Source: CAIQIA01 sp945861105 (lineage in GTDB: Bacteria; Cyanobacteriota; Cyanobacteriia; PCC-6307; Cyanobiaceae). Taken from it: a DNA stretch of 64,000 nt. Shown here in pieces: positions 33,722 to 43,133 of this stretch (position 1 is its first letter; the number at the start of each line of letters is the position of its first letter). A program made the position numbers and the translations under genes. The DNA is taken from positions 1 through 64,000 of the forward strand of contig CANLCC010000001.1 of NCBI GenBank assembly GCA_947488815.1. Direction: 5' to 3'. The notes below the pieces were generated by a model. It made no database searches. It was not told the origin of the DNA and was given only the letters and a program-made list of their open reading frames with translations.

Positions 33722-34888
33722 ATGCCGGATCAGGGACCACTCCTAACGCCCCAGCCCCAGGAGCTGGAGGAGCTGGTCCGGGGCCTCCACGCCGAGGCCA
33801 CCCCCTGGTGCCCCGCCGGCCTGGGCCATCACGCCCACTGGGGGCCGCCGCTGCAGCGGCCCTGTGCGGCCGTCAGCACGGTCCACCTGAACCGGATCCG
33901 CGACCATGCGGTCGGAGATTTCACCGTCACCGTCGAGGCGGGCCTTTCCCTGGGGGCCCTGCAGCAGACCCTGGCGGCGGCCGACCAGTGGCTGCCGGTG
34001 GATCCCCCCCTGGCCGGCGACGGCAGCATCGGCGGCATCGTCGCCCGGGGTCTCGGCGGCCGCCTGCGCCATCGCTACATGGGCCTGCGGGACCAGTTGA
34101 TCGGCATCGAACTGATCGCGGCCGACGGCACCCGTGCCCGGGCCGGTGGCCGGGTGGTCAAGAACGTCGCCGGCTACGACCTGATGCGGCTGTTCTGCGG
34201 CAGCTGGGGCAGCCTCGGGCTGATCACGGCGCTCACCCTGCGCACCCAGCCCCTGCCCCGCCACCGGCGGCGGCTGGCGGCCACCGGACCGTCCGCCGAC
34301 CTGGCCCTGCTGCGCCAGCGGCTGCTGCTCGAGAGTCCGCTCAGTCTCGAACTGCTCGACTGGCAGCAGGCCGCCGCGGCGGCGCCGCGGTTGCTGATCG
34401 GTCTGGTGAGCCTCGATGCCATGGCCCTGGCCTGCCAGGAGGAGGTGCTGCGCCAGGTGCTGCCGGCCGGGCTTGTCCTCATGGAGGTCGACCCCGGCCT
34501 TGATCCCGGCACCCCCGACCGGCGGATTCCTGCCGGCAGCTGGCTGCTGCGGCCGGCTGTGCCGCCGGTGCAGGCCCTCGACCTGCTGACCGATGCCGCG
34601 GCCCGCGGCTGGAGCCTGCAGCTGGGGGCCGCCAGCGGCCTTGGGTTGGCGGAGGCGCCCTTCACCGCCGCCGATGACGGGGCGGTGGAAGCGCTCAGAA
34701 CCAGCTGTCGGCAGCGGGGGGGGCTGCTCACGATCCTGCAGGCTCCCCCCGAAGATCGGCTGCCGGCCTGGCACGACGCCCCTTCGCGGTCGCTGATCGA
34801 AGCCGTCAAACGCCAGTTCGACCCGCTGGGGCAGCTGGCCCCGGGGCGGTTGCCCGGGGTTCAGCCCCCCAGCGCCGCCACCGTGTAG
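33722..34888 (+). CDS. glcE: Glycolate dehydrogenase, FAD-binding subunit GlcE-like
   Basis: A protein of 388 residues. The p-cresol-methyl-hydroxylase-type FAD domain is visible: LGHHAHWGPPL, FTVTVEAGLSLGAL, GDGSIGGIVARGLGG and RVVKNVAGYDLMRLF. The C-terminus (LIEAVKRQFDPLGQLAPGR) is the family-typical end. It forms part of the glycolate dehydrogenase with GlcF (30127). ATG 33722 is chosen, leaving 8 bp to the kinase gene; an upstream in-frame start would run into it. The 3' end overlaps the aldose epimerase gene by 28 bp. Confidence 0.9.
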   Translation: MPDQGPLLTPQPQELEELVRGLHAEATPWCPAGLGHHAHWGPPLQRPCAAVSTVHLNRIRDHAVGDFTVTVEAGLSLGALQQTLAAADQWLPVDPPLAGDGSIGGIVARGLGGRLRHRYMGLRDQLIGIELIAADGTRARAGGRVVKNVAGYDLMRLFCGSWGSLGLITALTLRTQPLPRHRRRLAATGPSADLALLRQRLLLESPLSLELLDWQQAAAAAPRLLIGLVSLDAMALACQEEVLRQVLPAGLVLMEVDPGLDPGTPDRRIPAGSWLLRPAVPPVQALDLLTDAAARGWSLQLGAASGLGLAEAPFTAADDGAVEALRTSCRQRGGLLTILQAPPEDRLPAWHDAPSRSLIEAVKRQFDPLGQLAPGRLPGVQPPSAATV

Positions 34889-35724
34889 CGGCAGCGGAGG
34901 CTGCGGCTCTGGCCAGGGTCCACCTCCAGGCGCCCGTCACCACTGATCAGGCTGCCGCGGGGGCCGGTCCAGGGTTCGACGCACAGCATCGGCCGCGGCG
35001 GATCGGTCCAGAGCACCGCCAGGTTCCAGGGGGACTCCAGCTCCATGGTGATCCGCCGGCCGGCCGCCGGATCGCAGAGGCTGACCGACCCCTCGGGTCG
35101 CACGAGCAGATCGATGCCGGTGCTCAGCTGCGCCAGCTGCCCTGCCGTGTCGGCCTCGGCCATCTGGCGGTGGTCCAGGCAATGGGTCGGCAGGCCCTCG
35201 ACCGTCAGACCCTCCAGCCCCGACACCGCCAGGTAGGGGTGCAGACCGAAGCTAAATGGCAGGGGCTGGCTGCCGCGGTTCTCGACCGTGGTCGTGATCT
35301 GCAGCGCCTGCGGGGCCAGGCGGTACTCCAGCCGCAGCACGAAGGGAAAGGGGAAGTCGGCCAGGGTGGCCGGGGTGTCCTGCAGCACGAGGGCCACCCC
35401 ATCGCCGTCGGCCAGGGCTTCGAGGGTCCAGGGGAGGGTGCGGGCGAACCCGTGCTGCCTGAGGGTGGCGCTGCGTCCATCGGCCAGGGGCAGCCGGTCG
35501 TCCGGCAGGTTGCCGCAGATCGGAAACAGCACCGGTGCGCCACCGCGGATCGAAAGGGCCGGATCCAGGAACCGCTCCACGTCCAGGTACAGCACCTCCT
35601 GGCCGCCGCAGCGCCAGCCCGTCAGCAGCCCACCCCGTTCGGGCACCAGTCGCAGGGCATCACCGCTGGCTGGGTCTTCGAACAGCCAGTGCGGATAGGG
35701 AGTGCTGCAGGGCTGCAGGGACAT
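34861..35724 (-). CDS. Aldose 1-epimerase family protein
   Basis: A protein of 287 residues. The family pattern is clear: RGGAPVLFPICGNLPD, ATLRQHGFARTLPWTL (base-relay His) and FSFGLHPYLAV (catalytic His), with CVEPWTGPRGSL near the end. It interconverts alpha and beta anomers of galactose, glucose or hexose-6-P. Start ATG 35724 is chosen as the first sensible Met; the frame is open further upstream but with no matching homologous N-terminus. It runs tail-to-tail into glcE. Confidence 0.87.
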   Translation of the reverse strand: MSLQPCSTPYPHWLFEDPASGDALRLVPERGGLLTGWRCGGQEVLYLDVERFLDPALSIRGGAPVLFPICGNLPDDRLPLADGRSATLRQHGFARTLPWTLEALADGDGVALVLQDTPATLADFPFPFVLRLEYRLAPQALQITTTVENRGSQPLPFSFGLHPYLAVSGLEGLTVEGLPTHCLDHRQMAEADTAGQLAQLSTGIDLLVRPEGSVSLCDPAAGRRITMELESPWNLAVLWTDPPRPMLCVEPWTGPRGSLISGDGRLEVDPGQSRSLRCRYTVAALGG

Positions 35725-35774
35725 GGCCGGAACACCGGGGGCGAGCCGACGGTATCCCGGGCCCCCCACCGTCG

Positions 35775-36659
35775 TCAGTCGCCTGGGCGCGCCGCCAGCC
35801 AGCTCAGCAGTTCGTGGTTGACCTGATCCGGCACCTCGTCGTGGGGGCAGTGGCCGGCCTCGAGCACCACGTCGTGGGTGCCGGGCGGCACCTTGTCGCG
35901 GAAGCGCCGCATGCGGTTTTCGGCGTCGATCCAGGGATCCCGCCGGCCCCACAGCAACAGCAGCGGTGCCTGCAGCTGCTCGAACAACCCATCGAGGGGT
36001 TCGCCGCTGGGAATGTCGAACACCGTCCGGAACACCCCGAAGGCGCCGGGGTCCAGGGAGGGCCGGCGGATGGCCTCCACCAGCGCGTCATCGACATTGC
36101 GCCGGTCCACGTAAACCTGCTCGAGGGTGCGGCGGATGGTCGACCGTCGGCGCAGGTTCTCGAACAGCAGGCGTTGCAGCACCGGGCTGCGCAGCAGGGC
36201 TCCCCCCACCGTGCGGCGGGTGATCGCCCCCCATCCCTCCACCACCGGTTGCTGCTCCTCCCGAAAGGGACCGGCGGCGTTCAGCAGCACCACCCCGGCG
36301 CAGCCTTCGCCAAGGGCGGCACCGGCGGCCAGGGCGGCATAACCCCCGAGGGAATTGCCCACCAGCACCGTGGGGCGGCCGATGCGTTCGGCCACGTAGG
36401 CGCAGAGCTGGTCGCGCCAGAGGGCACCGCCGTAGGGCAGCCCCGCCGGTTTGGCGCTGCGGCCGAACCCCAGTAGGTCGAGGGCATGGACCTCATGGCT
36501 GCGGGCCAGGACCGGGATGTTGTGGCGCCAGTGGTCGGTGCTGGCCCCGAAGCCATGCACCAGCAGCAGGGCCGGTCCCGCAGCGCCGTGGCCGCTGCGC
36601 ACGGCATGGACCGGATGGTCGCGGAAGTGCCAGGGCATGGTCACGCAGGGTTCGGCCAT
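35775..36659 (-). CDS. Alpha/beta hydrolase
   Basis: A protein of 294 residues. LLLVHGFGASTDHWR is the oxyanion-hole HGFG; VLVGNSLGGYAAL carries nucleophile Ser103; WGRRDPWID supplies Asp241 and LEAGHCPHDE His270. The family includes pheophytinase-type and other plastid hydrolases common in phototrophs, but substrate is unknown. The ATG at 36659 is 22 bp from the next, divergent small gene. No signal peptide. Confidence 0.87.
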   Translation of the reverse strand: MAEPCVTMPWHFRDHPVHAVRSGHGAAGPALLLVHGFGASTDHWRHNIPVLARSHEVHALDLLGFGRSAKPAGLPYGGALWRDQLCAYVAERIGRPTVLVGNSLGGYAALAAGAALGEGCAGVVLLNAAGPFREEQQPVVEGWGAITRRTVGGALLRSPVLQRLLFENLRRRSTIRRTLEQVYVDRRNVDDALVEAIRRPSLDPGAFGVFRTVFDIPSGEPLDGLFEQLQAPLLLLWGRRDPWIDAENRMRRFRDKVPPGTHDVVLEAGHCPHDEVPDQVNHELLSWLAARPGD

Positions 36660-36680
36660 GGCTCCGGCGGCGGGATTGGG

Positions 36681-37031
36681 ATGCTAAGGATGCAGGCCTT
36701 CCGGCTGTGTTTCCCAGTGCCTGTGCCCCTGCCCCAGCCGGACTGGACGACCCTGGTGGGGGGCAGTGCCCTCTGGGCCCTGGCCCTGGTGCTGCCCCTC
36801 AGCCTGCCACTCGAGCGGTTGGAGGCCGAGCTGACCCAGACGGGTCTCAGCAGCGACCAGCAGCAGGCCCTGCTGCTGCTGAGCAGCCTGCTGCTGGCCC
36901 TCGGTGTCGGCGTTGTCATCCAGCTGCTGCTGAGCTGGGCCCTGTCCCCCAGCTGGGCCGGCAGTCTGGGGCTGATCACCGGTGGCGCCAGCCTCTTCTT
37001 CGGCCTGGCCCAGCGCGGCAGCGACGGCTGA
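36681..37031 (+). CDS. Small membrane protein of unknown function
   Basis: A protein of about 116 residues with two to three hydrophobic segments: GGSALWALALVLPLSLPL, then QQALLLLSSLLLALGVGV and LGLITGGASLFFGLAQ. Two nearby ATGs (36681, 36690) and a GTG (36717) could each start it. No motif is recognised. The stop lies 19 bp from the convergent antiporter's stop. Probably a real gene because it fills the spacer and its helices are well formed, but the start and function are uncertain. Confidence 0.5.
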   Translation: MLRMQAFRLCFPVPVPLPQPDWTTLVGGSALWALALVLPLSLPLERLEAELTQTGLSSDQQQALLLLSSLLLALGVGVVIQLLLSWALSPSWAGSLGLITGGASLFFGLAQRGSDG

Positions 37032-37050
37032 ACCGGAGGGCCTCCCCCGT

Positions 37051-38424
37051 TCAGGATGGGGCCCCGGCCTCGGCGGTTCCCGCCGTCTGCGGGTCAGCCA
37101 GCACCCGCAGCAGCAGTGGCGCCAGGAAGGTGGTGCCGATCACCATCAGCAGGATCGCGGCCTCCAGGGCCGGGGAGAGCAACCCGGCAGCGGTGCCGAG
37201 GCCCAGGAAGATGAGACCCACCTCCCCCCGCGGCAGCATCCCCACCCCCACCAGCAGCCGGTTGGTGGGTTCGCGACTCACGAAGCTCCAGCCAGAGGCG
37301 AGCTTGCCCACGATGGCCGCCAGCAGCAGGAAAAGGGCCACCAGCAGGCCACTGCGGTTGGCCGGATCGGTGGGATCGAGCACCGACAGGTCCATGGCGG
37401 TGCCGATGAGCACGAAGAACACGGTGGCGAAGAGCGACACCACGGGGGCCACGGCGTCGCGGATCGCCTCCCGCCGGCTGGAGTTGCTCAGGATGAGCCC
37501 GGCGGCGAACGCCCCCAGGGCCGCCTCGAGGCCGATGGCGGTGGCGGTGAAGCAGGCCACGAAGAGCACCACGAAGGACGCCACCACCAGCTCACCCGGA
37601 GCCTGGAGGGTGTCGATCAGCCGGTCGAAGGCGGGACCGATCCGCCGGCTGAGGGCGATGGCGGCCAGCACGAACACCAGGGCGGCCGCCACCAGCTGCA
37701 GGATCGGTCCGGGGGTGAGGCTGCCTCCACCTGCGAAGGCCACCACCACCGCCAGGATGACGATGCCGAGGATGTCGTCGAGCACGGCCGCACCGATCAC
37801 GATCAACCCCTCCCGCCGGCGCAGCATCCCCAGCTCGGCGAAGACGCTGGCGGTGATGCCGATGCTGGTGGCCGTCATCGAGGCTCCGGCGAACACCGCC
37901 GGCACCGGATCGACATGGAACAGCAGCATCAGGCCTGCGGTGCCCAGCAGGAACGGCAGCACCACGCCGGTGCAGGCCACGGTCACCGCCTGGCCGCCCA
38001 CGGCGATCAGCTCGTCAAGCTCGCTTTCGAGCCCCGTCACGAACAGCAGGGCGTAGAGCCCGAGGCTGGCCACCACCTGCAGCGCCGGAAAGCTCTCGTC
38101 GGCAACGGCCAGCACCTGATCAGGGGGCAGATCGCTCAGTCTCCCGAGCTGCGCCACCAGCCAGGGGGCAAGCGGCACGCCACTTTCGGGAGGAACCACG
38201 AGCCGCAGGCCCGACACGCCGAGCGCCACCCCCGCCAGCAGTTCCCCCAGGATCGTGGGCAGCCGCCAGCGCACCATGGCTTCGGCCAGCAGCCGCGCGG
38301 TGACGAAGATCAGCAGAAACCGACCCGCCACGAGCAGGTTGGCGGCTTCGCCGGCTGCGTGACCGGTGACCATCAGGGGCAGATCGGGCACGTGGAAGCT
38401 TTGGGGTGTCCTTAATGGTTCCAC
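37051..38424 (-). CDS. Cation/proton antiporter, CPA2 (Kef-type)
   Basis: A protein of 457 residues with about 12 helices. RLPTILGELLAGVALG, PVFAGASMTATSIGITA-like signature (visible as FAGASMTATSIGITASV) and GLEAALGAFAAGLIL are the family's Na+(K+)/H+ exchange core motifs, with VLDDILGIVIL carrying the ion-binding Asp pair. No C-terminal RCK (TrkA) domain follows. GTG 38424 is chosen; ATG 38373 would drop 17 residues. It probably exchanges K+ or Na+ for protons. It starts divergently from glgP across 49 bp. Confidence 0.85.
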   Translation of the reverse strand: MEPLRTPQSFHVPDLPLMVTGHAAGEAANLLVAGRFLLIFVTARLLAEAMVRWRLPTILGELLAGVALGVSGLRLVVPPESGVPLAPWLVAQLGRLSDLPPDQVLAVADESFPALQVVASLGLYALLFVTGLESELDELIAVGGQAVTVACTGVVLPFLLGTAGLMLLFHVDPVPAVFAGASMTATSIGITASVFAELGMLRRREGLIVIGAAVLDDILGIVILAVVVAFAGGGSLTPGPILQLVAAALVFVLAAIALSRRIGPAFDRLIDTLQAPGELVVASFVVLFVACFTATAIGLEAALGAFAAGLILSNSSRREAIRDAVAPVVSLFATVFFVLIGTAMDLSVLDPTDPANRSGLLVALFLLLAAIVGKLASGWSFVSREPTNRLLVGVGMLPRGEVGLIFLGLGTAAGLLSPALEAAILLMVIGTTFLAPLLLRVLADPQTAGTAEAGAPS

Positions 38425-38473
38425 GGGACGGGATCGCTACGGTCCGGCTGAGCCCGCCCTGCTGTTCCGTCCC

Positions 38474-41029
38474 ATGACCGACCCTTCAGCGGACATCCAG
38501 AGTCCGACACCGAGCCGCTACGCCGATCCCGAGCGAGTGGGCCTCAGTGCCGATGACCTTGCCGCCGGCATCACCGAACATCTGTTCTTCACCCTCGGCA
38601 AGCTGGCCGACACCGCCAGCCGCCACGACCTATACCTCGCCCTCAGCCATGCGGTGCGTGACCGGCTGATGAACCGGTACCTAACCGGCCAGGAGGCCCA
38701 GCGGCAGCAGCCCGCCAAGACGGTGGCCTACCTCTCCGCTGAGTTCCTGATCGGTCCCCAGCTGGGCAACAACCTGGTGATGCTGGGCATCGAGGCGGCC
38801 TCCCGGGAGGCCATCCATCGATTCGGCGGCACCGACCTCGACGATGTGCTCGAGGTTGAAGAGGAACCCGGCCTCGGCAATGGTGGCCTCGGGCGTCTGG
38901 CCGCCTGCTATCTCGAATCGCTGGCCAGCCTTGAAGTGCCGGCCGTCGGCTACGGCATCCGCTACGAATTCGGCATCTTCGACCAGCTCATCCGTGATGG
39001 CTGGCAGGTCGAGATCACCGACAAATGGCTCAAGGGTGGCTGGCCCTGGGAACTCACCCACCAGGACGAAGCGGTGTTCGTCGGCTTCGGTGGTCGCACC
39101 GAGAGTTACACCGATTCGGATGGCCGCTATCGCTCCCGCTGGATCCCGGCCGAGCATGCCCTGGGCATCCCCCACGATGTGCCGGTGCTGGGCTACCGGG
39201 TCAACACCTGCGATCGTCTGCGGCTCTGGCGCGCCACGGCCACCGAGTCATTCGACTTTTACGCCTTCAACATCGGCGATTACTACGGCGCTGTTGAAGA
39301 GAAGGTGGGCTCCGAGACCCTGTCGAAGGTTCTGTATCCCAACGACGGCACCGACGAGGGTCGGCGGTTGCGCCTCAAGCAGCAGCACTTCTTCGTCAGC
39401 TGCAGCCTCCAGGACATGCTGCGCAGCCTGCGCCAGCGTGGTCTGCCGATCACGGCCTTCCCCGAGCACTGGGCGGTGCAGCTCAATGACACCCATCCCT
39501 CGATCGCCGTTGCCGAGCTGATGCGGCTGCTGATCGATGATCACAACCTTGAATGGGATGTGGCCTGGGATCTGACCAGCCGTTCCCTGGCCTACACGAA
39601 CCACACCCTGCTGCCCGAAGCCCTTGAGAAATGGGGCCTGCCCCTGTTCGCCAGCCTGCTGCCCCGGCATCTTGAGCTGATCTACGAGATCAACCGCCGC
39701 TTCCTGCAGCAACTGCGCCTGCGCCATCCGGGTGATGACGGCATCCTGCGGCGGCTGTCGATCATTGACGAAGAGGGTGCCAAGGCCGTGCGCATGGCCC
39801 ACCTTGCCACCGTCGGCTCCCACCACGTCAATGGGGTGGCGCGGCTGCACAGCGACCTGGTCAAGAGCCAGCTGATGCCCGAATTCGCCCGGCTCTGGCC
39901 GGAGAAGTTCACCAACGTCACCAATGGCGTCACGCCGCGCCGCTGGCTGGCCCTGAGCAATCCCCCGCTGCGGGGGCTGCTGGATGACAGCATCGGCGAC
40001 CGCTGGCTGCACGACCTCGACGAGCTGCGGCGGCTTGAGCCCTTTGCCGCTGACACTGCCTTCCTTGAGCGGTGGCAGACCACACGCCTGGGGGTCAAGC
40101 GGCAGCTGGCGGCCTACATCCATCGGCACACCGGCGTGCTGGTGGATCCCGGGTCGATGTTTGATGTGCAGGTGAAGCGCATTCATGAATACAAGCGCCA
40201 ACACCTCAATGCCTTGCAGGTGGTGGCCCAGTACCTGCGGATCAAGAACGGCACCGGTGAGGGCCTGGCTCCCCGTACGGTGATCTTCGGCGGCAAGGCG
40301 GCGCCGGGCTACTACATGGCGAAGCTGATCATCCGCTTCATTAATGCCATCGCTGAAACAGTCAACTCTGACCCCGACATGGACGGCCGCCTGCGGGTGG
40401 TGTTCCTGCCTGACTACACCGTCAAGCTCGGTCAGCGGGTCTATCCGGCGTCTGACCTGTCAGAACAGATCTCGACGGCGGGCATGGAGGCCTCGGGCAC
40501 TGGCAACATGAAGTTTGCGATGAACGGAGCGCTCACCATTGGCACCCTGGATGGTGCCAATGTCGAGATCCGTGAGCATGTGGGCGCAGAGAACTTCTTC
40601 CTGTTCGGACGCACCACCCCCGACATCGAGGAGCTGCGCCGCAGTGGTTACCGACCCTGGGAATGGCTGCAGAACCTGCCTTTGCTGGCTGAGACCCTTG
40701 AACTGGTGGAGCAGGGCCACTTCAGCAACGGCGATACTGAGCTGTTCCGTCCATTGCTCGATAATCTGCGCGGCCACGATCCCTTCTTCGTGTTTGCTGA
40801 TTTCGAGGACTATGTGAGGGTTCAGGACGCGGTCAGTGAAGCCTGGGCCGATCGCAACCGCTGGAACCGCATGTCGGTTCTCAATACGGCACGGATGGGG
40901 TATTTCTCGTCGGATCGTTCGATCCGCGAATACTGCCGCGACATCTGGAAGGCCGAACCGGCGCCGGTGCTGTCGGAGGGGCCGATCAGCCCTGCGGCAG
41001 ATCCGGCGTCTGGTGCAGCAGCCGGTTGA
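38474..41029 (+). CDS. glgP: Glycogen phosphorylase
   Basis: A protein of 851 residues, a normal length for the GT35 family. EEEPGLGNGGLGRLAACY, DVQVKRIHEYKRQHLN, KAAPGYYMAKLIIRFIN and EASGTGNMKFAMNGALTIG (with the PLP-binding Lys) are the hallmark segments. It degrades glycogen or starch to glucose-1-P when light is absent. The ATG at 38474 is used. The 3' end overlaps the reverse-strand CxxC protein gene by 44 bp. Confidence 0.96.
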   Translation: MTDPSADIQSPTPSRYADPERVGLSADDLAAGITEHLFFTLGKLADTASRHDLYLALSHAVRDRLMNRYLTGQEAQRQQPAKTVAYLSAEFLIGPQLGNNLVMLGIEAASREAIHRFGGTDLDDVLEVEEEPGLGNGGLGRLAACYLESLASLEVPAVGYGIRYEFGIFDQLIRDGWQVEITDKWLKGGWPWELTHQDEAVFVGFGGRTESYTDSDGRYRSRWIPAEHALGIPHDVPVLGYRVNTCDRLRLWRATATESFDFYAFNIGDYYGAVEEKVGSETLSKVLYPNDGTDEGRRLRLKQQHFFVSCSLQDMLRSLRQRGLPITAFPEHWAVQLNDTHPSIAVAELMRLLIDDHNLEWDVAWDLTSRSLAYTNHTLLPEALEKWGLPLFASLLPRHLELIYEINRRFLQQLRLRHPGDDGILRRLSIIDEEGAKAVRMAHLATVGSHHVNGVARLHSDLVKSQLMPEFARLWPEKFTNVTNGVTPRRWLALSNPPLRGLLDDSIGDRWLHDLDELRRLEPFAADTAFLERWQTTRLGVKRQLAAYIHRHTGVLVDPGSMFDVQVKRIHEYKRQHLNALQVVAQYLRIKNGTGEGLAPRTVIFGGKAAPGYYMAKLIIRFINAIAETVNSDPDMDGRLRVVFLPDYTVKLGQRVYPASDLSEQISTAGMEASGTGNMKFAMNGALTIGTLDGANVEIREHVGAENFFLFGRTTPDIEELRRSGYRPWEWLQNLPLLAETLELVEQGHFSNGDTELFRPLLDNLRGHDPFFVFADFEDYVRVQDAVSEAWADRNRWNRMSVLNTARMGYFSSDRSIREYCRDIWKAEPAPVLSEGPISPAADPASGAAAG

Positions 41030-41459
41030 GGCGCAACCGGTCGGCGTTGAGGGGGTCGGGGGCCAGTTCGCCTGCGAACTCGCGGAACTTCTGTTCCACG
41101 GCCTCCGGCACCCTCACGTCGAAGATTCTCTCCATCAGCACCTCGATGGAGAAGAGGTGGGCATTGATGTTCTCCAGATCCCCCAGCGCCTGCTGGAGGG
41201 CCTCGTCTTCGCCTGCGGGGGTGGTGGCGGCACCGGCCGTCGCCAGGGGGGGCGAGGGTGGGGCCGACTCCTGGGTCTTCTGCAGTTCCTCCAGCACGCG
41301 ACCCGCCAGGGTGCGGAAGGCCTGGAGAGCCGCCCAGTTCAATTCCTGCTGCTGGCGAAGGCTGGGGTTCTCTCGGATCAGACGGTCATGCTCCCGATAG
41401 AAGCGCTGACAGTCAGGGCATTGGCAGGGCTCGTCTGGCACCGCGGTTCCCCGGTACAC
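40986..41459 (-). CDS. Hypothetical protein with N-terminal Cys-x-Cys-x2-Cys
   Basis: A protein of 157 residues from GTG 41459. Near the N-terminus PCQCPDCQRFYREHDR has three cysteines in a short space, suggesting a zinc ribbon or metal site. The middle is a Gln/Glu/Leu-rich helical stretch with likely coiled-coil (RQQQELNWAALQAF); then a Pro/Ala linker and a second helical half. No membrane segment. It overlaps the end of glgP by 44 bp. I do not recognise a family. Confidence 0.55.
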   Translation of the reverse strand: MYRGTAVPDEPCQCPDCQRFYREHDRLIRENPSLRQQQELNWAALQAFRTLAGRVLEELQKTQESAPPSPPLATAGAATTPAGEDEALQQALGDLENINAHLFSIEVLMERIFDVRVPEAVEQKFREFAGELAPDPLNADRLRLNRLLHQTPDLPQG

Positions 41460-41476
41460 CGTGTCCCATCATGCCA

Positions 41477-41800
41477 TCAGGCGGCCAGGGGTGTGTCGTC
41501 GTCCTCGTCGAGGAGGGTGGTGGCCGGCAGCGGAATCTCGATTGAGCTGACCACCTGGATCACGTCCCGCAGGCGCATGGCGTCGGCAAACCAGCCCATG
41601 GCCTGCTCCACATCCCCACGACGCTCGGCATCGCTGGCCTGTTCCTCGTGGGCTTCGGCCAGCAGGGCCAGCCAGCAGAGGCTGCGGGCCTGGACGACCG
41701 ACAGGTCCAGCTCGGTCGGTTGACTGCAGGCGATGCGCTCGCTTTCCTGCTGAACCAGCAGGCGCAGGCGCAGATCATGGAGCTGCGTCATGACATCCAT
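41477..41800 (-). CDS. Small hypothetical protein, helical
   Basis: A protein of 107 residues from ATG 41800 (ATG 41791 is an alternative). It is all-helical by composition, with WLALLAEAHEEQASDAERR and a C-terminal acidic tail (LLDEDDDTPLAA). It may form a small coiled or tetratricopeptide-like bundle, but no motif is clear. It lies between the tRNA and the CxxC protein. Function unknown. Confidence 0.5.
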   Translation of the reverse strand: MDVMTQLHDLRLRLLVQQESERIACSQPTELDLSVVQARSLCWLALLAEAHEEQASDAERRGDVEQAMGWFADAMRLRDVIQVVSSIEIPLPATTLLDEDDDTPLAA

Positions 41801-41864
41801 GGAGGATGGCGCAACGCTAGCGGCGGTGCCCGCTGGTGCCCAGGGCACCAGCCCTGGAGGTGGA

Positions 41865-41938
<74 letters not shown>

Positions 41939-42021
41939 AGCACTGTCAGCTTAATTCGCGGCATTCCCCGCTGGACCGCTCTTCCCGCTGGACTGCTCGT
42001 AAGGTCATCCCCACGGACGCA

Positions 42022-43104
42022 ATGTCGATGCAGACCCCAGCTGAACGAGCGACCCCAACGGAGCCGGCGTCGACCCTGATGGCGCCGGACCTGGCGGTGG
42101 CTCTTCAGTTCTGTGGTTTTGCCCTGCTGGGCATTTATCTGGTCAACGCCCTCGGACAGCTCTTGCCGGTGCGGATCATCGACCCGGCCTGGGGTCGTGG
42201 GGTCGTGGGCGCACTCATCGCCTCCGGCGCCTTCGCCCTGTCGGGGGTGGTCTTCGTGCAGCTGGGGGAAGTGCTCGACCCAGGCCAGGCGCCACTGGCG
42301 CGGCGGGCCCACAGGCTGCGGCAGCTCTGCCTGCCGGTGGGCCTGGGATTTCTGCTCCTCATCCCGCTGCAGGCCTGGCTTGAGGTGCAGCGCCTGGCCG
42401 ACATCGCCGCCCAGGGAAAGCTGGAGCTGTCGATCCTGCAGCAGGGTGACCGGGCCATCATGGCGGCCCGCAGCGAGGCAGAGCTGATCGAGGCGCTGCG
42501 CAACCTGCCCGGTGCCCCCCCGATTCGCGATCGACTGGAGGTCCCCTTCGAGCAGATCCAGCAGCAGATGCACGGTCAGATCGCCCCCCAGATCAAGGCG
42601 CTGCGGCAACGCCAGCTGCAGGAGCTGGGCCCACGCCAGGCGGAGGCCATCAACCGCAGTCTTGTGGGGTCCGCCATGGCCCTCTGCTACGGCTTTGCTT
42701 TTGTGATGCTCAGTTCGTTGGGCATGGGCCTGCGCCGGCGCTGGACTGCCTGGCGACAGGGAACCGCCCAGGGCAAGGCGGGCCGGGTCGATCCGCGCCA
42801 GTTCGATCCGCGCTGGAGCGAGGAAGGTCACGGCCAGGCCGGCGAAGCTGCCCAGGGGGTGAGCCTGTCCCGCCTGGCCAGGCTGCGCTGGGCGCTGCGG
42901 CGAGCGTTCACGCCGCCACGGCCCTCACGCCCTTCGGTGCAGGGCTTTGATCCGCGCTGGTCTGCCGATGACCATGCTGACGTCGATGCCGCTGAGCGGC
43001 GCTCACCTCGGCCGTCGACCCCGCGAAGCCCCCGGCCCCGGCCGGAGGCGAACCCCTATGCCGCCTACTTCAATGAGGAGGACGAGACTGAGCAGAAGGC
43101 CTGA
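42022..43104 (+). CDS. HpsJ-like membrane protein
   Basis: A protein of about 360 residues with four hydrophobic segments: FCGFALLGIYLVNALG, GALIASGAFALSGVVFVQLG, LGFLLLIPLQAWLE and ALCYGFAFVMLSSLGMGL. Between helices 3 and 4 is a soluble helical stretch; the C-terminus is a charged, Pro/Arg-rich tail. The helix pattern and LPVRIIDPAWGRG resemble HpsJ-type proteins, linked to cyanobacterial polysaccharide/exosortase systems. The assignment is tentative. ATG 42022 and ATG 42028 both fit. Two PEP-CTERM-like genes follow. Confidence 0.5.
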   Translation: MSMQTPAERATPTEPASTLMAPDLAVALQFCGFALLGIYLVNALGQLLPVRIIDPAWGRGVVGALIASGAFALSGVVFVQLGEVLDPGQAPLARRAHRLRQLCLPVGLGFLLLIPLQAWLEVQRLADIAAQGKLELSILQQGDRAIMAARSEAELIEALRNLPGAPPIRDRLEVPFEQIQQQMHGQIAPQIKALRQRQLQELGPRQAEAINRSLVGSAMALCYGFAFVMLSSLGMGLRRRWTAWRQGTAQGKAGRVDPRQFDPRWSEEGHGQAGEAAQGVSLSRLARLRWALRRAFTPPRPSRPSVQGFDPRWSADDHADVDAAERRSPRPSTPRSPRPRPEANPYAAYFNEEDETEQKA

Positions 43105-43128
43105 GTCGTCAGGGACTCATCGCTTTTT
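43102..43128 (+). terminator. Weak intrinsic terminator after the HpsJ-like gene
   Basis: TGAGTC and GACTCA form a 6-bp stem with a 6-nt loop, starting at the stop codon, followed after a few bases by TTTTT. Short stem, so only modest support. Confidence 0.4.
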
Positions 43129-43133
43129 CCCTT

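Noticed and set aside
36982..38415. Open frame of 477 codons on the forward strand across the antiporter
   Set aside because: The reverse-strand antiporter has clear family motifs; the forward frame is Gln/His/Gly-rich and lacks helices or domains.
38425..38473. Promoter for glgP in the divergent spacer
   Set aside because: No convincing -35/-10 pair could be found by eye, so none is listed.
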